Source: a virus
DNA: 23,849 nt
Reading direction: 5' to 3' (one strand)
Virus record (IMG/VR): IMGVR_UViG_3300048034_000303
Location: 1-23,849 of that record
The translations under genes were made by a program, and so were the position numbers. Positions within the stretch are counted from its first letter, which is position 1; the number at the start of each line of letters is the position of its first letter. Below are positions 8,530 to 14,878 of this stretch, in pieces. Below the pieces are notes generated by a model that ran no database searches, was not told the origin of the DNA, and worked only from the letters and a program-made list of their open reading frames with translations.

Positions 8530-8560
8530 CAAATATACGAAAAGGGTATTAGATTCACAA
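8530..8560 (-). promoter_or_regulatory. Bacteroidetes-type promoter for the 83 aa gene and tail operon
   Basis: On the minus strand TTG (8560-8558), 20 bases, then TATATTTG (8537-8530). The -7 box ends 4 bases before the ATG at 8525. A motif B copy (8544-8561) fills the spacer and covers the -33 TTG. Confidence 0.7.
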
Positions 8561-8874
8561 GGGTATTGAATTGAATGGCAGTTGGAAATGGGGTTGTGTA
8601 TAGAGTTTGGGTATATAATGTTATTTACGATATATCCCGTTAGAGTACCCCCTTTTTTGCGTTTTTTCGTTAGGGTTGGGGGGTATGGTGTTGAATTTGG
8701 GGTTGGGGGTGCTGAATTTATGCCCATTCCCCTACTGAATTGATAAAAATGGGTATTAAATTTGGTGGATTGAGGGAAAAAAAGTACCAATTCTGCCCCT
8801 ATTTGATTGTTTTTCCGCTGTTATCCGTTTGAATTTATGCGTTTTAGCGTTGGTCTGGTCTGGCTATTGGGTAC
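8540..8874. other. Non-coding 335 bp stretch with degenerate motif B copies
   Basis: No gene is visible between the promoter at 8530 and the terminator at 8875. The stretch holds at least six copies or near copies of motif B: 8544 (GGGTATTAGATTCACAAG), 8561 (GGGTATTGAATTGAATGG), about 8687 (GGTGTTGAATTTGG), about 8709 (GTGCTGAATTTATG), 8731 (CCTACTGAATTGATA) and 8751 (GGGTATTAAATTTGG). The plus strand between 8672 and 8710 has G runs of 3, 6, 4 and 5, but loop lengths do not fit a canonical G-quadruplex. Most divergent copies look decayed, as if this were an old expansion of the motif. Confidence 0.55.
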
Positions 8875-8900
8875 AAAAAAAGGGGCAAAATGCCCCCTTT
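8875..8900 (-). terminator. Rho-independent terminator after the amidotransferase gene
   Basis: Minus-strand GGGGCA-TTT-TGCCCC stem followed by seven T residues, about 20 bases after the stop codon. It closes the amidoligase cassette. Confidence 0.88.
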
Positions 8901-8920
8901 AGAATTAAATTAACTTTAAT

Positions 8921-9928
8921 TTATACGACGCCTAGACAAGTGTTGCAGTAACTTTCGTTTGTGTACTCGTCCCAAACTACGCTCGGTTGATTGCAACCGC
9001 AATACTCGTCCTCCTCTTGAGTTGTCGTGCTGTTGTTGTAGCTCGGTTCATAGTCGTTAAAAAGGTACCTATTGTAGCTGTTGTAGTTGTAGCTTGGTTC
9101 GTATGACTTCATATACTTACCTGTGTCGGTCGTGTCGTTGAAGTATAGCCATGCGTTAACCTGTTGGCCATTATCAAGCGTTACAAGGGTCTTTTCTCGC
9201 TTGTACCATGTTGGGTGTCCTTCAAGCCCATCAACCGCTTTCAGGGTCTTTGAATTGACTGCGAAAACGTCAACAGCTATATTATGACCTTTGCCGTTTT
9301 TTGGTAGCGCAAAGGGTATGCCGTCTCCAACCATTCGAATCTTATCTACGCTCTTTCCTTTGCCTATATAGCTGGCTTTGCTTAGGTAGTGATAGTAGTT
9401 ACTATTGCCTTTTTTGAGTGTACCATATACCGCCAATAGATGCTCGTCCAATACATTGTCCTTGCTGTATAGGGTTCCGTCTTGCTCGTGCCAATCCTCC
9501 TCGTTGTAAATTGCGAATTTACGTTTCTGTGTGTCTGCGGTTACAAACCTACAATTGTACGTCTCCAGTAATGAGCGCCAATGGCGTGGGTGCAAGTCGT
9601 CCAATATCTCGGATAAGTGTTTGGTGTCGCTCTTGACTTGGTTGCCAAGTCCTCGAATCGTCCCATTTTGGAAAAGGTACGCCTGTTGCCTGTCCATGTA
9701 AAATGGGTGGTAGTTAGATTTATCAACTGCGCCAATGGTAGCGTATCTAAAGTGCGCAATGTATGGGCGCTTGGTTTGTAGGCGTTTCCAGTCCTGTGAA
9801 TCGTGGTAACTTACTTTCCAGCTGTCCAACCATAAGATACCAAGCCCATCGGGGTTGATTTCTGCTGACTTTCTTAGAATTGATTTACTGATTTGCTTGT
9901 CGTGGTCTTTTACAATTATTATACACAT
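8921..9928 (-). CDS. Class-II glutamine amidotransferase fused to gamma-glutamylcyclotransferase
   Basis: Two catalytic domains are joined in one 335 aa protein. Residues 1-~150 are an Ntn-type glutamine amidotransferase: Met-Cys start (Cys2 as nucleophile), HFRYAT at 59-64, HPF at 74-76 and QNGTIRG at 87-93. Residues ~160-265 are a GGCT/AIG2-like domain: VYGTLKKGN (167-175) and GLEGHPTWY (234-242), with Glu236 the likely acid/base. A Tyr/Asn-rich linker and a C-terminal CGC...CNTC cluster (310-331) may bind zinc. GGCT releases 5-oxoproline from gamma-glutamyl amines; the class-II domain splits glutamine. The gene lies 27 bp after an amidoligase gene, the partner expected for such enzymes. 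Natural substrate unknown. Confidence 0.88.
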   Translation of the reverse strand: MCIIIVKDHDKQISKSILRKSAEINPDGLGILWLDSWKVSYHDSQDWKRLQTKRPYIAHFRYATIGAVDKSNYHPFYMDRQQAYLFQNGTIRGLGNQVKSDTKHLSEILDDLHPRHWRSLLETYNCRFVTADTQKRKFAIYNEEDWHEQDGTLYSKDNVLDEHLLAVYGTLKKGNSNYYHYLSKASYIGKGKSVDKIRMVGDGIPFALPKNGKGHNIAVDVFAVNSKTLKAVDGLEGHPTWYKREKTLVTLDNGQQVNAWLYFNDTTDTGKYMKSYEPSYNYNSYNRYLFNDYEPSYNNSTTTQEEDEYCGCNQPSVVWDEYTNESYCNTCLGVV

Positions 9929-9955
9929 GATTTTAAATTTAAGTTAGTATTTGAT

Positions 9956-11161
9956 TTATTGAATGAAGTCTTCGATTTCAGGGTGTGTCGCATCGTTTAT
10001 AAGGTAGTACCTAAAATGTCTTGACAGGCGGTTTATTTTCTCAACCTGTCTTTCGGTTGCTTCCTTGCTGTCACGCTTGTACATACGCTTTAAATTGGGC
10101 CTTAGCTTAGACAACAGTACTTCGAATGATACAGGACGCTCGAACGTGTGGTACAATATCTTGAACATAAGGTCGTACCTATTTTTCAACTGCTCTGCGT
10201 TTTCAACTTTAGAAGGTAGGCGCAATTCAATACGTCCTCCGCTTTTGACAACTACTGGGCTGTATTTGGTATTTTCGCCTTTATCCATCTTCTTGTTATT
10301 CTTGCAATAACTATTTTGCAACCTGTATCGGTACATGGCGTATATGACCGCTAAATTGTGTTTTAGCTTGTCTAATATATCCCAACCATCTTCAAGACCT
10401 TGTTTCTTGCTTGATATGTTTATATGTCCTCCGCAACTGCTGTTGGTTGGGCTGTTGATGATTTCAGCGGCTTGGTCGATTAAGTAAAAAACATATTCTC
10501 TCGCCTTGGATTGCTTTCCGCCTAATGGTAGCACGTTTGTTATTGCCTCAACTCCGCAACTGCTGTCGGTCTCGAATCCTTTAAACAGGTCGAAACTTCC
10601 TACATGGTCTCCCCTATCAACTAAGTTTGAACCATCTACACAAAAATGATTTTTTTCTATCTCGAACCCTATCGAAAAATCGGTGCGGATTGAACCACAA
10701 TTCAAGTCCTTATGGGTCGGGCTGTCGTGGTAGCTGGATATGACTTCATCTCGTGGGTGTCGTGGCTCGATTTCATCGTCCTCGTGGTAGTACATTCCTC
10801 TTATTGCGTCCCATTGGGCGTGGTCTATATGTATCCATTCGCCTTCATGCCTTCCTCCTTCCAATATAACATAGTCGCTGTCGTCTTCTAAATTATCCCT
10901 GTGCGCTGTAATTCCGCAAAGGGTTTGACGTTGGTAGTCGGTGTCTAAGTAGCAGTTGTCGCTAATCTCACAATAAAAGTGGTCTGTGCTTTCATGAATC
11001 CAGCCGCTGTCGTATGTGTCAATAGCTTCGTCTATATGGACAAACTCGTCCTCGTGTTCACTCCATATAAACTCGTCCCTGTTTTCTTCCGTTACTTCAG
11101 TTCCACAATAGGCAATACCTAATACTTCAACTTCTGTGTTTTCTGTGTTTTGTGTTTCCAT
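9956..11161 (-). CDS. COOH-NH2 amidoligase family protein
   Basis: The 401 aa product carries the ordered motifs of the Amidoligase_2 family (a glutamine-synthetase-like fold): SIGFEIEK (163-170, E-x-E), ETDSSCGVEAIT (197-208), SSCGGHINIS (241-250, G-x-H-x-N) and GGRIELRLP (308-316, R-x-E-x-R). These probably hold metal, ATP and the carboxylate substrate. The C-terminal third is helical and basic. The first ~150 residues are strongly acidic with scattered Cys/His (CGT, HESTDHFYCEISDNC, TLCG) and may be a degenerate metal-binding module. The enzyme should form an amide or isopeptide bond using ATP. It sits between a 41 aa membrane peptide and the amidotransferase-GGCT fusion, all one operon. 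Confidence 0.85.
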   Translation of the reverse strand: METQNTENTEVEVLGIAYCGTEVTEENRDEFIWSEHEDEFVHIDEAIDTYDSGWIHESTDHFYCEISDNCYLDTDYQRQTLCGITAHRDNLEDDSDYVILEGGRHEGEWIHIDHAQWDAIRGMYYHEDDEIEPRHPRDEVISSYHDSPTHKDLNCGSIRTDFSIGFEIEKNHFCVDGSNLVDRGDHVGSFDLFKGFETDSSCGVEAITNVLPLGGKQSKAREYVFYLIDQAAEIINSPTNSSCGGHINISSKKQGLEDGWDILDKLKHNLAVIYAMYRYRLQNSYCKNNKKMDKGENTKYSPVVVKSGGRIELRLPSKVENAEQLKNRYDLMFKILYHTFERPVSFEVLLSKLRPNLKRMYKRDSKEATERQVEKINRLSRHFRYYLINDATHPEIEDFIQ

Positions 11162-11173
11162 GTTTTTACGTTT

Positions 11174-11299
11174 TTAGATGAAATTATATGATAGTTTGTC
11201 CCAGTCGGGAATGATGACGCTAAGCGCGCCAACAAAGATTGCTAACCATAAGATTAGTGTACAAATTAAAATAAAATTGTCTCTGTTAAATGATTTCAT
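11174..11299 (-). CDS. 41 aa single-pass membrane peptide, first gene of the amidoligase cassette
   Basis: A 41-codon frame starts at 11299 and stops 12 bp before the amidoligase ATG. The sequence is a short polar head (MKSFNRDN), a hydrophobic span of about 20 residues (FILICTLILWLAIFVGALSV), then IIPDWDKLSYNFI. This is a textbook small membrane protein, with the basic head predicted inside. It is likely the first gene of the operon. Whether it anchors the enzymes, is their substrate, or is unrelated cannot be seen. The A/T-rich stretch before the ATG holds no Shine-Dalgarno sequence. It is too short for most gene callers. Confidence 0.65.
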   Translation of the reverse strand: MKSFNRDNFILICTLILWLAIFVGALSVIIPDWDKLSYNFI

Positions 11300-11309
11300 A
11301 AAATTGATT

Positions 11310-11341
11310 TTTGTTAAACTTCTAACTTTTTGTTATATTTG
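11310..11341 (+). promoter_or_regulatory. Plus-strand promoter embedded in two motif A dyads
   Basis: TTTG (11310-11313), 20 bases, TATATTTG (11334-11341). The -33 box overlaps the dyad at 11311-11328, and the -7 box overlaps the dyad at 11330-11347. It points toward the 11731 gene and would transcribe the motif A array as a leader of about 380 bases. Confidence 0.55.
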
Positions 11342-11374
11342 TAACAAATTCCGTCTTATCGGAACATGCACGCC

Positions 11375-11405
11375 CAAACATAGCAAATCCGTTCCAACTG
11401 CCAAA
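11375..11405 (-). promoter_or_regulatory. Candidate promoter for the amidoligase cassette
   Basis: Minus-strand TTTG (11405-11402), 19 bases, TATGTTTG (11382-11375), which fits the Bacteroidetes consensus spacing exactly. The RNA would start about 70 bases before the 41 aa gene, with two motif A dyads (11311-11347) in its leader. Confidence 0.55.
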
Positions 11406-11615
11406 ACTTTAGGCGGATTATTTTGTTACATTTATAACAACATGAAAAAAACGCAAAACCCTAAAAACGCAAAGCTGTATTGTTACAGATTTAACATTTT
11501 CTACGGATTTTGTTATATTCCTAACAATATCGACATTTTGTTATATCTGCAACACTTTTGTTACATTCCTAACATTTTGTGTCAAATCCAACAGGCCACC
11601 ACCAAAAGGCACAGA

Positions 11616-11688
11616 CCCCTATTGAATTCATAGGGGGGTATTGAATTCATAGACCTATTAAATTCACAGGCCCATTAAATTCATAGAG
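11616..11688. repeat. Four tandem copies of motif B
   Basis: Four units about 18 bp apart: CCCTATTGAATTCATAGGG (11617-11635), GGTATTGAATTCATAGACC (from 11637), CCTATTAAATTCACAGG (from 11654) and CCATTAAATTCATAGAGG (from 11672). The last ends 4-5 bases before the -33 TTG of the promoter for the DUF5664-type gene. The EcoRI-like core GAATTC or AAATTC is flanked by C and G runs, so each unit is partly palindromic. Confidence 0.8.
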
Positions 11689-11691
11689 GCA

Positions 11692-11722
11692 TTGTTATGA
11701 ATAAAACTTTTTGTTATATTTG
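11692..11722 (+). promoter_or_regulatory. Promoter for the DUF5664-type gene, overlapped by a motif A dyad
   Basis: TTG (11692-11694), 20 bases, TATATTTG (11715-11722), ATG at 11731. The last dyad (11711-11728) covers the -7 box and the likely start point, so a bound regulator would block it. The transcript would have a leader of at most a few bases. Confidence 0.7.
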
Positions 11723-11730
11723 TAACAATT

Positions 11731-12183
11731 ATGAAACAAACAGATACGGGCCAAGTTACATTCACAGGAAATTATCTCGATGAGGCGATTGAATATAACC
11801 AACAGCATGGCCAAGACATTGACTCAAGCGGCCAAGAGGGTATTGAATTCACAGATACCCCTATTGAATTCACAAGCAGACTCCAAGAGGAGGCTGTTAA
11901 GAAACGAAGGAAACAAACACCTATTTATTCGGGCGTACTTAACTATTTCCCTGATGCGATAAGAGAGGTGGCAAGATGCTCTTACGCTGGTAATGAGCAG
12001 CACAATCCTAACACACCTTTACATTGGGATAGAAGTAAATCTGGCGATGAGTTAGATGCACTTACAAGACATCTACTTGAAGCTGGTACAATAGATAGTG
12101 ATGGTATTCGCCATTCAGCTAAAGTAGCGTGGAGAGCATTAGCAAACCTTCAAAAAGAAATAGAAAATGATTTACAAAGCTGA
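11731..12183 (+). CDS. DUF5664-type protein (dATP/dGTP diphosphohydrolase N-terminal-like)
   Basis: The 150 aa product contains YSGVLNYFPDAIREVARCSY (66-85), a loop with HNPNTPLHWDRSKSGDELDA and DALTRHLLEAG, then HSAKVAWRALANLQKEI. This all-helical pattern matches the family I know as DUF5664, listed as an N-terminal domain of dATP/dGTP diphosphohydrolases and common in phages; it suggests nucleotide pool handling. The first ~50 residues are unlike the family and include GIEFTDTPIEFTS (37-49), which is two motif B copies read as protein. It is the first of two plus-strand genes in a minus-strand genome, with its own promoter. The match is from memory and the enzyme activity is unproven. Confidence 0.68.
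   Translation: MKQTDTGQVTFTGNYLDEAIEYNQQHGQDIDSSGQEGIEFTDTPIEFTSRLQEEAVKKRRKQTPIYSGVLNYFPDAIREVARCSYAGNEQHNPNTPLHWDRSKSGDELDALTRHLLEAGTIDSDGIRHSAKVAWRALANLQKEIENDLQS
11839..11875. repeat. Two motif B copies inside the DUF5664-type gene
   Basis: GGTATTGAATTCACAG (11839-11854) and CCCTATTGAATTCACAAG (11858-11875) are read in frame as GIEFTD-TPIEFTS. Confidence 0.85.
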
Positions 12184-12394
12184 TTTAATTAGATTAGGTT
12201 TTCGTGAAGAAAACGAACTTGGACACGATTATTTAGTGTACCCACTTGATTTGAACTTGAAGTTAGTATCAACTGCTGATGATGAGGACTCACCTCTTTC
12301 AGTAGAGTTTGAACCAAACCAAGTGAACGTATCATTCGACACAGAAGAAGACGTTAAGTCGCTTATAGACGTAATAGAAAGGAACAGTTATTAG
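12167..12394 (+). CDS. Small phage protein, similar in layout to the one at 14868-15119
   Basis: A 75 aa protein overlapping the previous gene by 17 bases. It begins with a LIRLGF-R segment, then DYLVYPLDL, an acidic linker (DDEDSP) and a C-terminal VEFEPN...DVKSLIDVIERN. The minus-strand gene at 14868-15119 has the same layout (LVGLGFERV, YYYYAYEL, VFEFPDLKL, LITFMNSI). The two look related by eye. No function is known to me. Confidence 0.65.
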   Translation: MIYKADLIRLGFREENELGHDYLVYPLDLNLKLVSTADDEDSPLSVEFEPNQVNVSFDTEEDVKSLIDVIERNSY

Positions 12395-12483
12395 GTTGGT
12401 CTTTTTCGCCATACAGGGCGTTTAAATTCACAAAGGTATCTGAGTACCACTTAGGTCGAGAAGTGCGCTTAAATCTCAAATAG

Positions 12484-12506
12484 CAGGGCTTAAAACGCCT
12501 GTTTTT
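12484..12506 (+). terminator. Weak terminator-like hairpin after the plus-strand genes
   Basis: CAGG-N10-CCTG with a partial extra pairing, followed by TTTTT and further T-rich sequence. It sits between convergent genes and reaches the terminase stop. The stem is short, so this is tentative. A shorter CGCC-ATACAG-GGCG hairpin lies at 12407-12420. A motif B copy, GTTTAAATTCACAAAGG, lies at about 12420-12436. Confidence 0.35.
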
Positions 12507-13719
12507 ACTTTATTACATACATACCCTTTGGTACACTACGAGTAAGTAGGTATTGAATTGCGTATCTACTTCCATCAATACCGTGATTCCAGTTGTCAAT
12601 CGGAATACTACCCTTCAACTTCCAAGCATAGTTATTGAACTCTTTAATAAGGTTTATAGAACCTTTATCAACTACCATATCGTAATCTTGCATTAGGGCG
12701 ATTCCTGTTAAGATACTACCCTTCTTTTTTATGGTAGGCGTTATGTTGAGTCCTTTCATCTTCAACTCACTTATTAGTCGAGGCTCACTATTATCGCACA
12801 CTATAAGCTGTTTTCCTGCGATTCTACGGCACATCTCAAAGATATTAGAGGTGGACATACCAGCCTTGTAGAAATGCTCTCTAATCCATATTATTTTGCG
12901 TGTCTTGTCTATGGCGATTTCTGTAAGCGCTGAGGGGTCTGTTGAGAAACCAAAGTCCAATCCAAAGATTGTGTCTTGTTCTTCATCGAACTCACCAATG
13001 CGCCAATGAGTAAATACAACGCCCTCTGCTCTATCGAGCCACCCACCGAGTATCTGGTGCTTATACTTATCTGGTCTGCGCTCTCTCATATCTTCTACTT
13101 GGGCGACAAAAGATTCAGACAAATGCACCTTGTTGTCAAGGTAGGTCGTGTGAATGTAGTTTATATTTTCGCTATCGCCTAAGAACCCATCGGCAATACC
13201 TCTGTTCTGAAAGAACCTCTGATATATCCAATGCTCTTTTGTGGTAGGGTTTAAAATTAAGATACACCTGTTCTGTTTACCAGTCGCTCTAACCGAGTAG
13301 TCAATCTTGTCGAATGATTCTTCATCTGTAAGTTCTTCTGCTTCATCAAGAACAAAAGTAGTTACACCTTGAATGGACTTGAGCTTTGCTGTTTGGTCGC
13401 CACTCGCTGTCTTGATACCGCTAAAGAATATACTACTACCAGTTAGGTTGTTTATGATTTCTGTTTTGGTTACGGTGAAGTGTTCGCCAATGCCCATAAG
13501 TTCCAGCTTCTCTAAGAACTCAGGTATAATCGACATACTTGCCGAAGTCATTGTGTATCGTGTGAAAAGTATCTTGTGTCCTTGCTCATAAGTGAGAAGT
13601 ACAAGGAATGTGTTTACTGCAAACGATTTACCGCTACCTCGCCCACCAGTACAGATATGGTATCTACTTGGCGAATTGAATAAGCTGTGATACTTTGGAT
13701 TTAGATTTACTTTTTTCAT
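12505..13719 (-). CDS. terL: Terminase large subunit
   Basis: The 404 aa protein has both domains of a DNA packaging motor. ATPase: Walker A GGRGSGKS (25-32), Walker B TFVLDEAEE (121-129) and a coupling segment RCILILNPTT (151-160). Nuclease (RNase H fold): FGLDFGFSTDPS (252-263) with Asp255, then CDNSEPRLI (308-316) with Asp309, and NHGIDGSRYAIQY (378-390) with Asp382, giving the expected acidic residues. The arrangement is that of the Terminase_3/PBSX-like family. It cuts concatemers and drives DNA into the prohead. The ATG overlaps the stop of the 44 aa gene (ATGA). Confidence 0.95.
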   Translation of the reverse strand: MKKVNLNPKYHSLFNSPSRYHICTGGRGSGKSFAVNTFLVLLTYEQGHKILFTRYTMTSASMSIIPEFLEKLELMGIGEHFTVTKTEIINNLTGSSIFFSGIKTASGDQTAKLKSIQGVTTFVLDEAEELTDEESFDKIDYSVRATGKQNRCILILNPTTKEHWIYQRFFQNRGIADGFLGDSENINYIHTTYLDNKVHLSESFVAQVEDMRERRPDKYKHQILGGWLDRAEGVVFTHWRIGEFDEEQDTIFGLDFGFSTDPSALTEIAIDKTRKIIWIREHFYKAGMSTSNIFEMCRRIAGKQLIVCDNSEPRLISELKMKGLNITPTIKKKGSILTGIALMQDYDMVVDKGSINLIKEFNNYAWKLKGSIPIDNWNHGIDGSRYAIQYLLTRSVPKGMYVIK

Positions 13720-13850
13720 TGAATACTACAAAAGGTACATTGCTTTTCACATCGCTCACCCTTTAGGTCGTAGTCGATGCAGTCGAAGTCCTCTTTCTTC
13801 AATCCCTTTGCAAAGGGCGAATATCTATTTTGTATCTTTTTTTTCGCCAT
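13716..13850 (-). CDS. 44 aa Cys-rich protein between terminase subunits
   Basis: A short frame (MAKKKIQNRYSPFAKG...) starts inside the small terminase gene (26-base overlap) and ends ATGA-coupled to the large terminase. It has a basic N-terminus and a C-terminal cluster DFDCIDYDLKGERCEKQCTFC with four Cys residues that could bind zinc. The overlap at both ends and unbroken frame support a real gene. Function unknown. Confidence 0.58.
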   Translation of the reverse strand: MAKKKIQNRYSPFAKGLKKEDFDCIDYDLKGERCEKQCTFCSIQ

Positions 13851-14331
13851 CGTTTTTTATTTCAGCTTCAATATCAATAGTCTGCTCAGGATTAAGGAAC
13901 GACACAACAGGAATGTTAATCTCTTGCTTTACGTTCAAATCCTTTTGCTCTTTCGGTTTACCATACTTGTATTCCCATAATAAGCGCAAGTGAGGGAATG
14001 AATCTTTGCTCATGTTTGCAAGTGCTTCCCACGCTTTCTTCTCACTACCAAAGGCTCGTTTCATTGAACCAAGTGCAAAGTTCTTTATTTCTTCTTCCTT
14101 CGCTTTTGGCTTACGACCTTGCCCTCTTGATATTCCTTTGACTGCGCCATTGTTTCTGCGCCCATCGGAATACTTTTGGTGAGGTTCTTTTACAAATGTT
14201 GGCTTGTTTTCTTTGGGTTGTTCTTTGGGCGCTTGTTTAGCTTCAGCTTCTTTTCGCTTCTTCTCTGCTAACCACTTTTGCGTTTTTGCGCTTATAACAC
14301 CCTGTTTCTCAAACTTTTGTTCTTCGGACAT
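13825..14331 (-). CDS. Probable terminase small subunit
   Basis: The 168 aa product has a long basic, charged N-terminal arm (about 1-75; SAKTQKWLAEKKRKEAEAKQ, GRRNNGAVKGIS) and a helical core with KEEEIKNFALGSMKRAFGSE and KKAWEALANMSKDSFPHLRL, then LLWEYKYGKPKEQKDLNVKQ. The FxxxRLLWEYKYGKP ending of the helical core is a pattern I associate with phage small terminase proteins and their host-like relatives. Its position just before the large subunit supports DNA recognition for packaging. A short hairpin lies upstream (14350-14385). Confidence 0.65.
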   Translation of the reverse strand: MSEEQKFEKQGVISAKTQKWLAEKKRKEAEAKQAPKEQPKENKPTFVKEPHQKYSDGRRNNGAVKGISRGQGRKPKAKEEEIKNFALGSMKRAFGSEKKAWEALANMSKDSFPHLRLLWEYKYGKPKEQKDLNVKQEINIPVVSFLNPEQTIDIEAEIKNDGEKKDTK

Positions 14332-14349
14332 TGATTCCCTTTATTTAAA

Positions 14350-14385
14350 GTAACAGATTTATCTCTGATTGTTTTCATCTGTTAC
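14350..14385. repeat. 9 bp inverted repeat before the small terminase gene
   Basis: GTAACAGAT (14350-14358) pairs exactly with ATCTGTTAC (14377-14385) around an 18-base loop. The stop codon of the 40 aa gene is at 14359-14361, and the small terminase ATG lies 18 bases further on the minus strand. No T run follows, so it is not a typical terminator. Confidence 0.6.
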
Positions 14386-14481
14386 CTTGTCTATAAGCGC
14401 CTGAACCATCATGTACAGATTAGCTACTGCCTTTTCAAGTTGAACAATTCTTTGAATTTGTGTGTATTTCTTTGGCTTCAT
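14359..14481 (-). CDS. 40 aa helical protein
   Basis: MKPKKYTQIQRIVQLEKAVA, then NLYMMVQALIDKVTDENN. It reads as one amphipathic helix, possibly a short coiled coil. Its ATG overlaps the stop of the next gene upstream (ATGA), one of a chain of tightly overlapping small genes before terminase. Function unknown. Confidence 0.6.
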   Translation of the reverse strand: MKPKKYTQIQRIVQLEKAVANLYMMVQALIDKVTDENNQR

Positions 14482-14612
14482 CGCTTCTTATTTATATCAA
14501 CTTGCGTTGCTCGTTTGTTTGTTCTGTGATACTGATATACGTTCTTCCACTCAGGGGTTGGTATAAATCTGATGTTTGAGTCTATTTCTGCTTGTGTCTT
14601 TTTAGCTCTCAT
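14478..14612 (-). CDS. 44 aa basic protein
   Basis: The frame starts MRAKKTQAEIDSNIRFIPTP and continues with EWKNVYQYHRTNKRA. It is basic, without Cys or membrane segments. It overlaps neighbours by 4 bases downstream (ATGA) and 11 bases upstream. Function unknown. Confidence 0.6.
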   Translation of the reverse strand: MRAKKTQAEIDSNIRFIPTPEWKNVYQYHRTNKRATQVDINKKR

Positions 14613-14739
14613 AATCTTTTATTATAAATTCAATGTAGTAAATACCTAAGTCAATCACAATGTACTTTACATTGTTTGGGCAAATGTAATGAATACCAAA
14701 TCCCATTTGACTATGGTATGTTCCAGTTCTAATTTTCAC
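14602..14739 (-). CDS. Probable 45 aa protein with GTG start
   Basis: No ATG opens the full frame; GTG at 14739 (or 14742) would. An internal ATG at codon 12 would leave 34 aa (MGFGIHYICPNNVKYIVIDL). The sequence reads like beta strands (YIVIDLGIYYIEFIIKD). It overlaps both neighbours by 11 bases, matching the local pattern. The TTTACATTG and CAATGTA matches in this gene resemble the C motif but may be chance. Confidence 0.45.
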   Translation of the reverse strand: MKIRTGTYHSQMGFGIHYICPNNVKYIVIDLGIYYIEFIIKDYES

Positions 14740-14878
14740 CACCCCACTCTAAACATAAGTACCAGTTGAATATTGCAAATCCTATTTCGTAATTACCATA
14801 CCAAGTCTTGTCAAAAACCACAGCTATTGTTGGCACTATAAAGAATGAAGATGCGTTTCTTATTGCTCTAAATTTCAT
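14729..14878 (-). CDS. 49 aa hydrophobic protein
   Basis: The frame (MKFRAIRNASSFFIVPTIAV...) has two apolar stretches, SSFFIVPTIAVVF and IGFAIFNWYLCLEW, separated by DKTWYGNYE. It may be membrane associated. It overlaps the upstream gene by 11 bases. Function unknown. Confidence 0.52.
   Translation of the reverse strand: MKFRAIRNASSFFIVPTIAVVFDKTWYGNYEIGFAIFNWYLCLEWGGEN

Larger units (their letters stand above)
11311..11728. repeat. Motif A: eight dyads TTGTTA-N6-TAACAA
   Basis: Copies at 11311-11328, 11330-11347, 11423-11440, 11480-11497, 11510-11527, 11538-11555, 11558-11575 and 11711-11728. Four have perfect 6 bp arms (11330, 11423, 11510, 11711); the other four keep TTGTTA exactly with one or two changes in the other arm. 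I saw no further copies elsewhere in the window. Close pairs are 19 or 20 bp apart centre to centre, near two helical turns. In the copies at 11330 and 11711 the central TATTTG is also the end of a -7 promoter box. This is the form of an operator array for a dimeric regulator; an iteron-type origin is the main alternative. Confidence 0.85.

Noticed and set aside
8274-8558. Longer 94 aa start of the 83 aa gene
   Set aside because: The extra codons would cover the promoter -7 box at 8530-8537.
8672-8715. G-quadruplex on the plus strand
   Set aside because: Four G runs exist, but one loop is about 15 bases long; it does not fit the canonical pattern.
8527-8790. 87 aa minus-strand frame
   Set aside because: Proline/threonine-rich low-complexity translation of the motif B region, with a real promoter inside it.
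11178-11633. 151 aa plus-strand frame in the motif A region
   Set aside because: Most of it is translation of the dyad array (repeated CYIPN/LLYLQ-like words). A shorter version from 11442 has no convincing protein character. I treat the region as control DNA.
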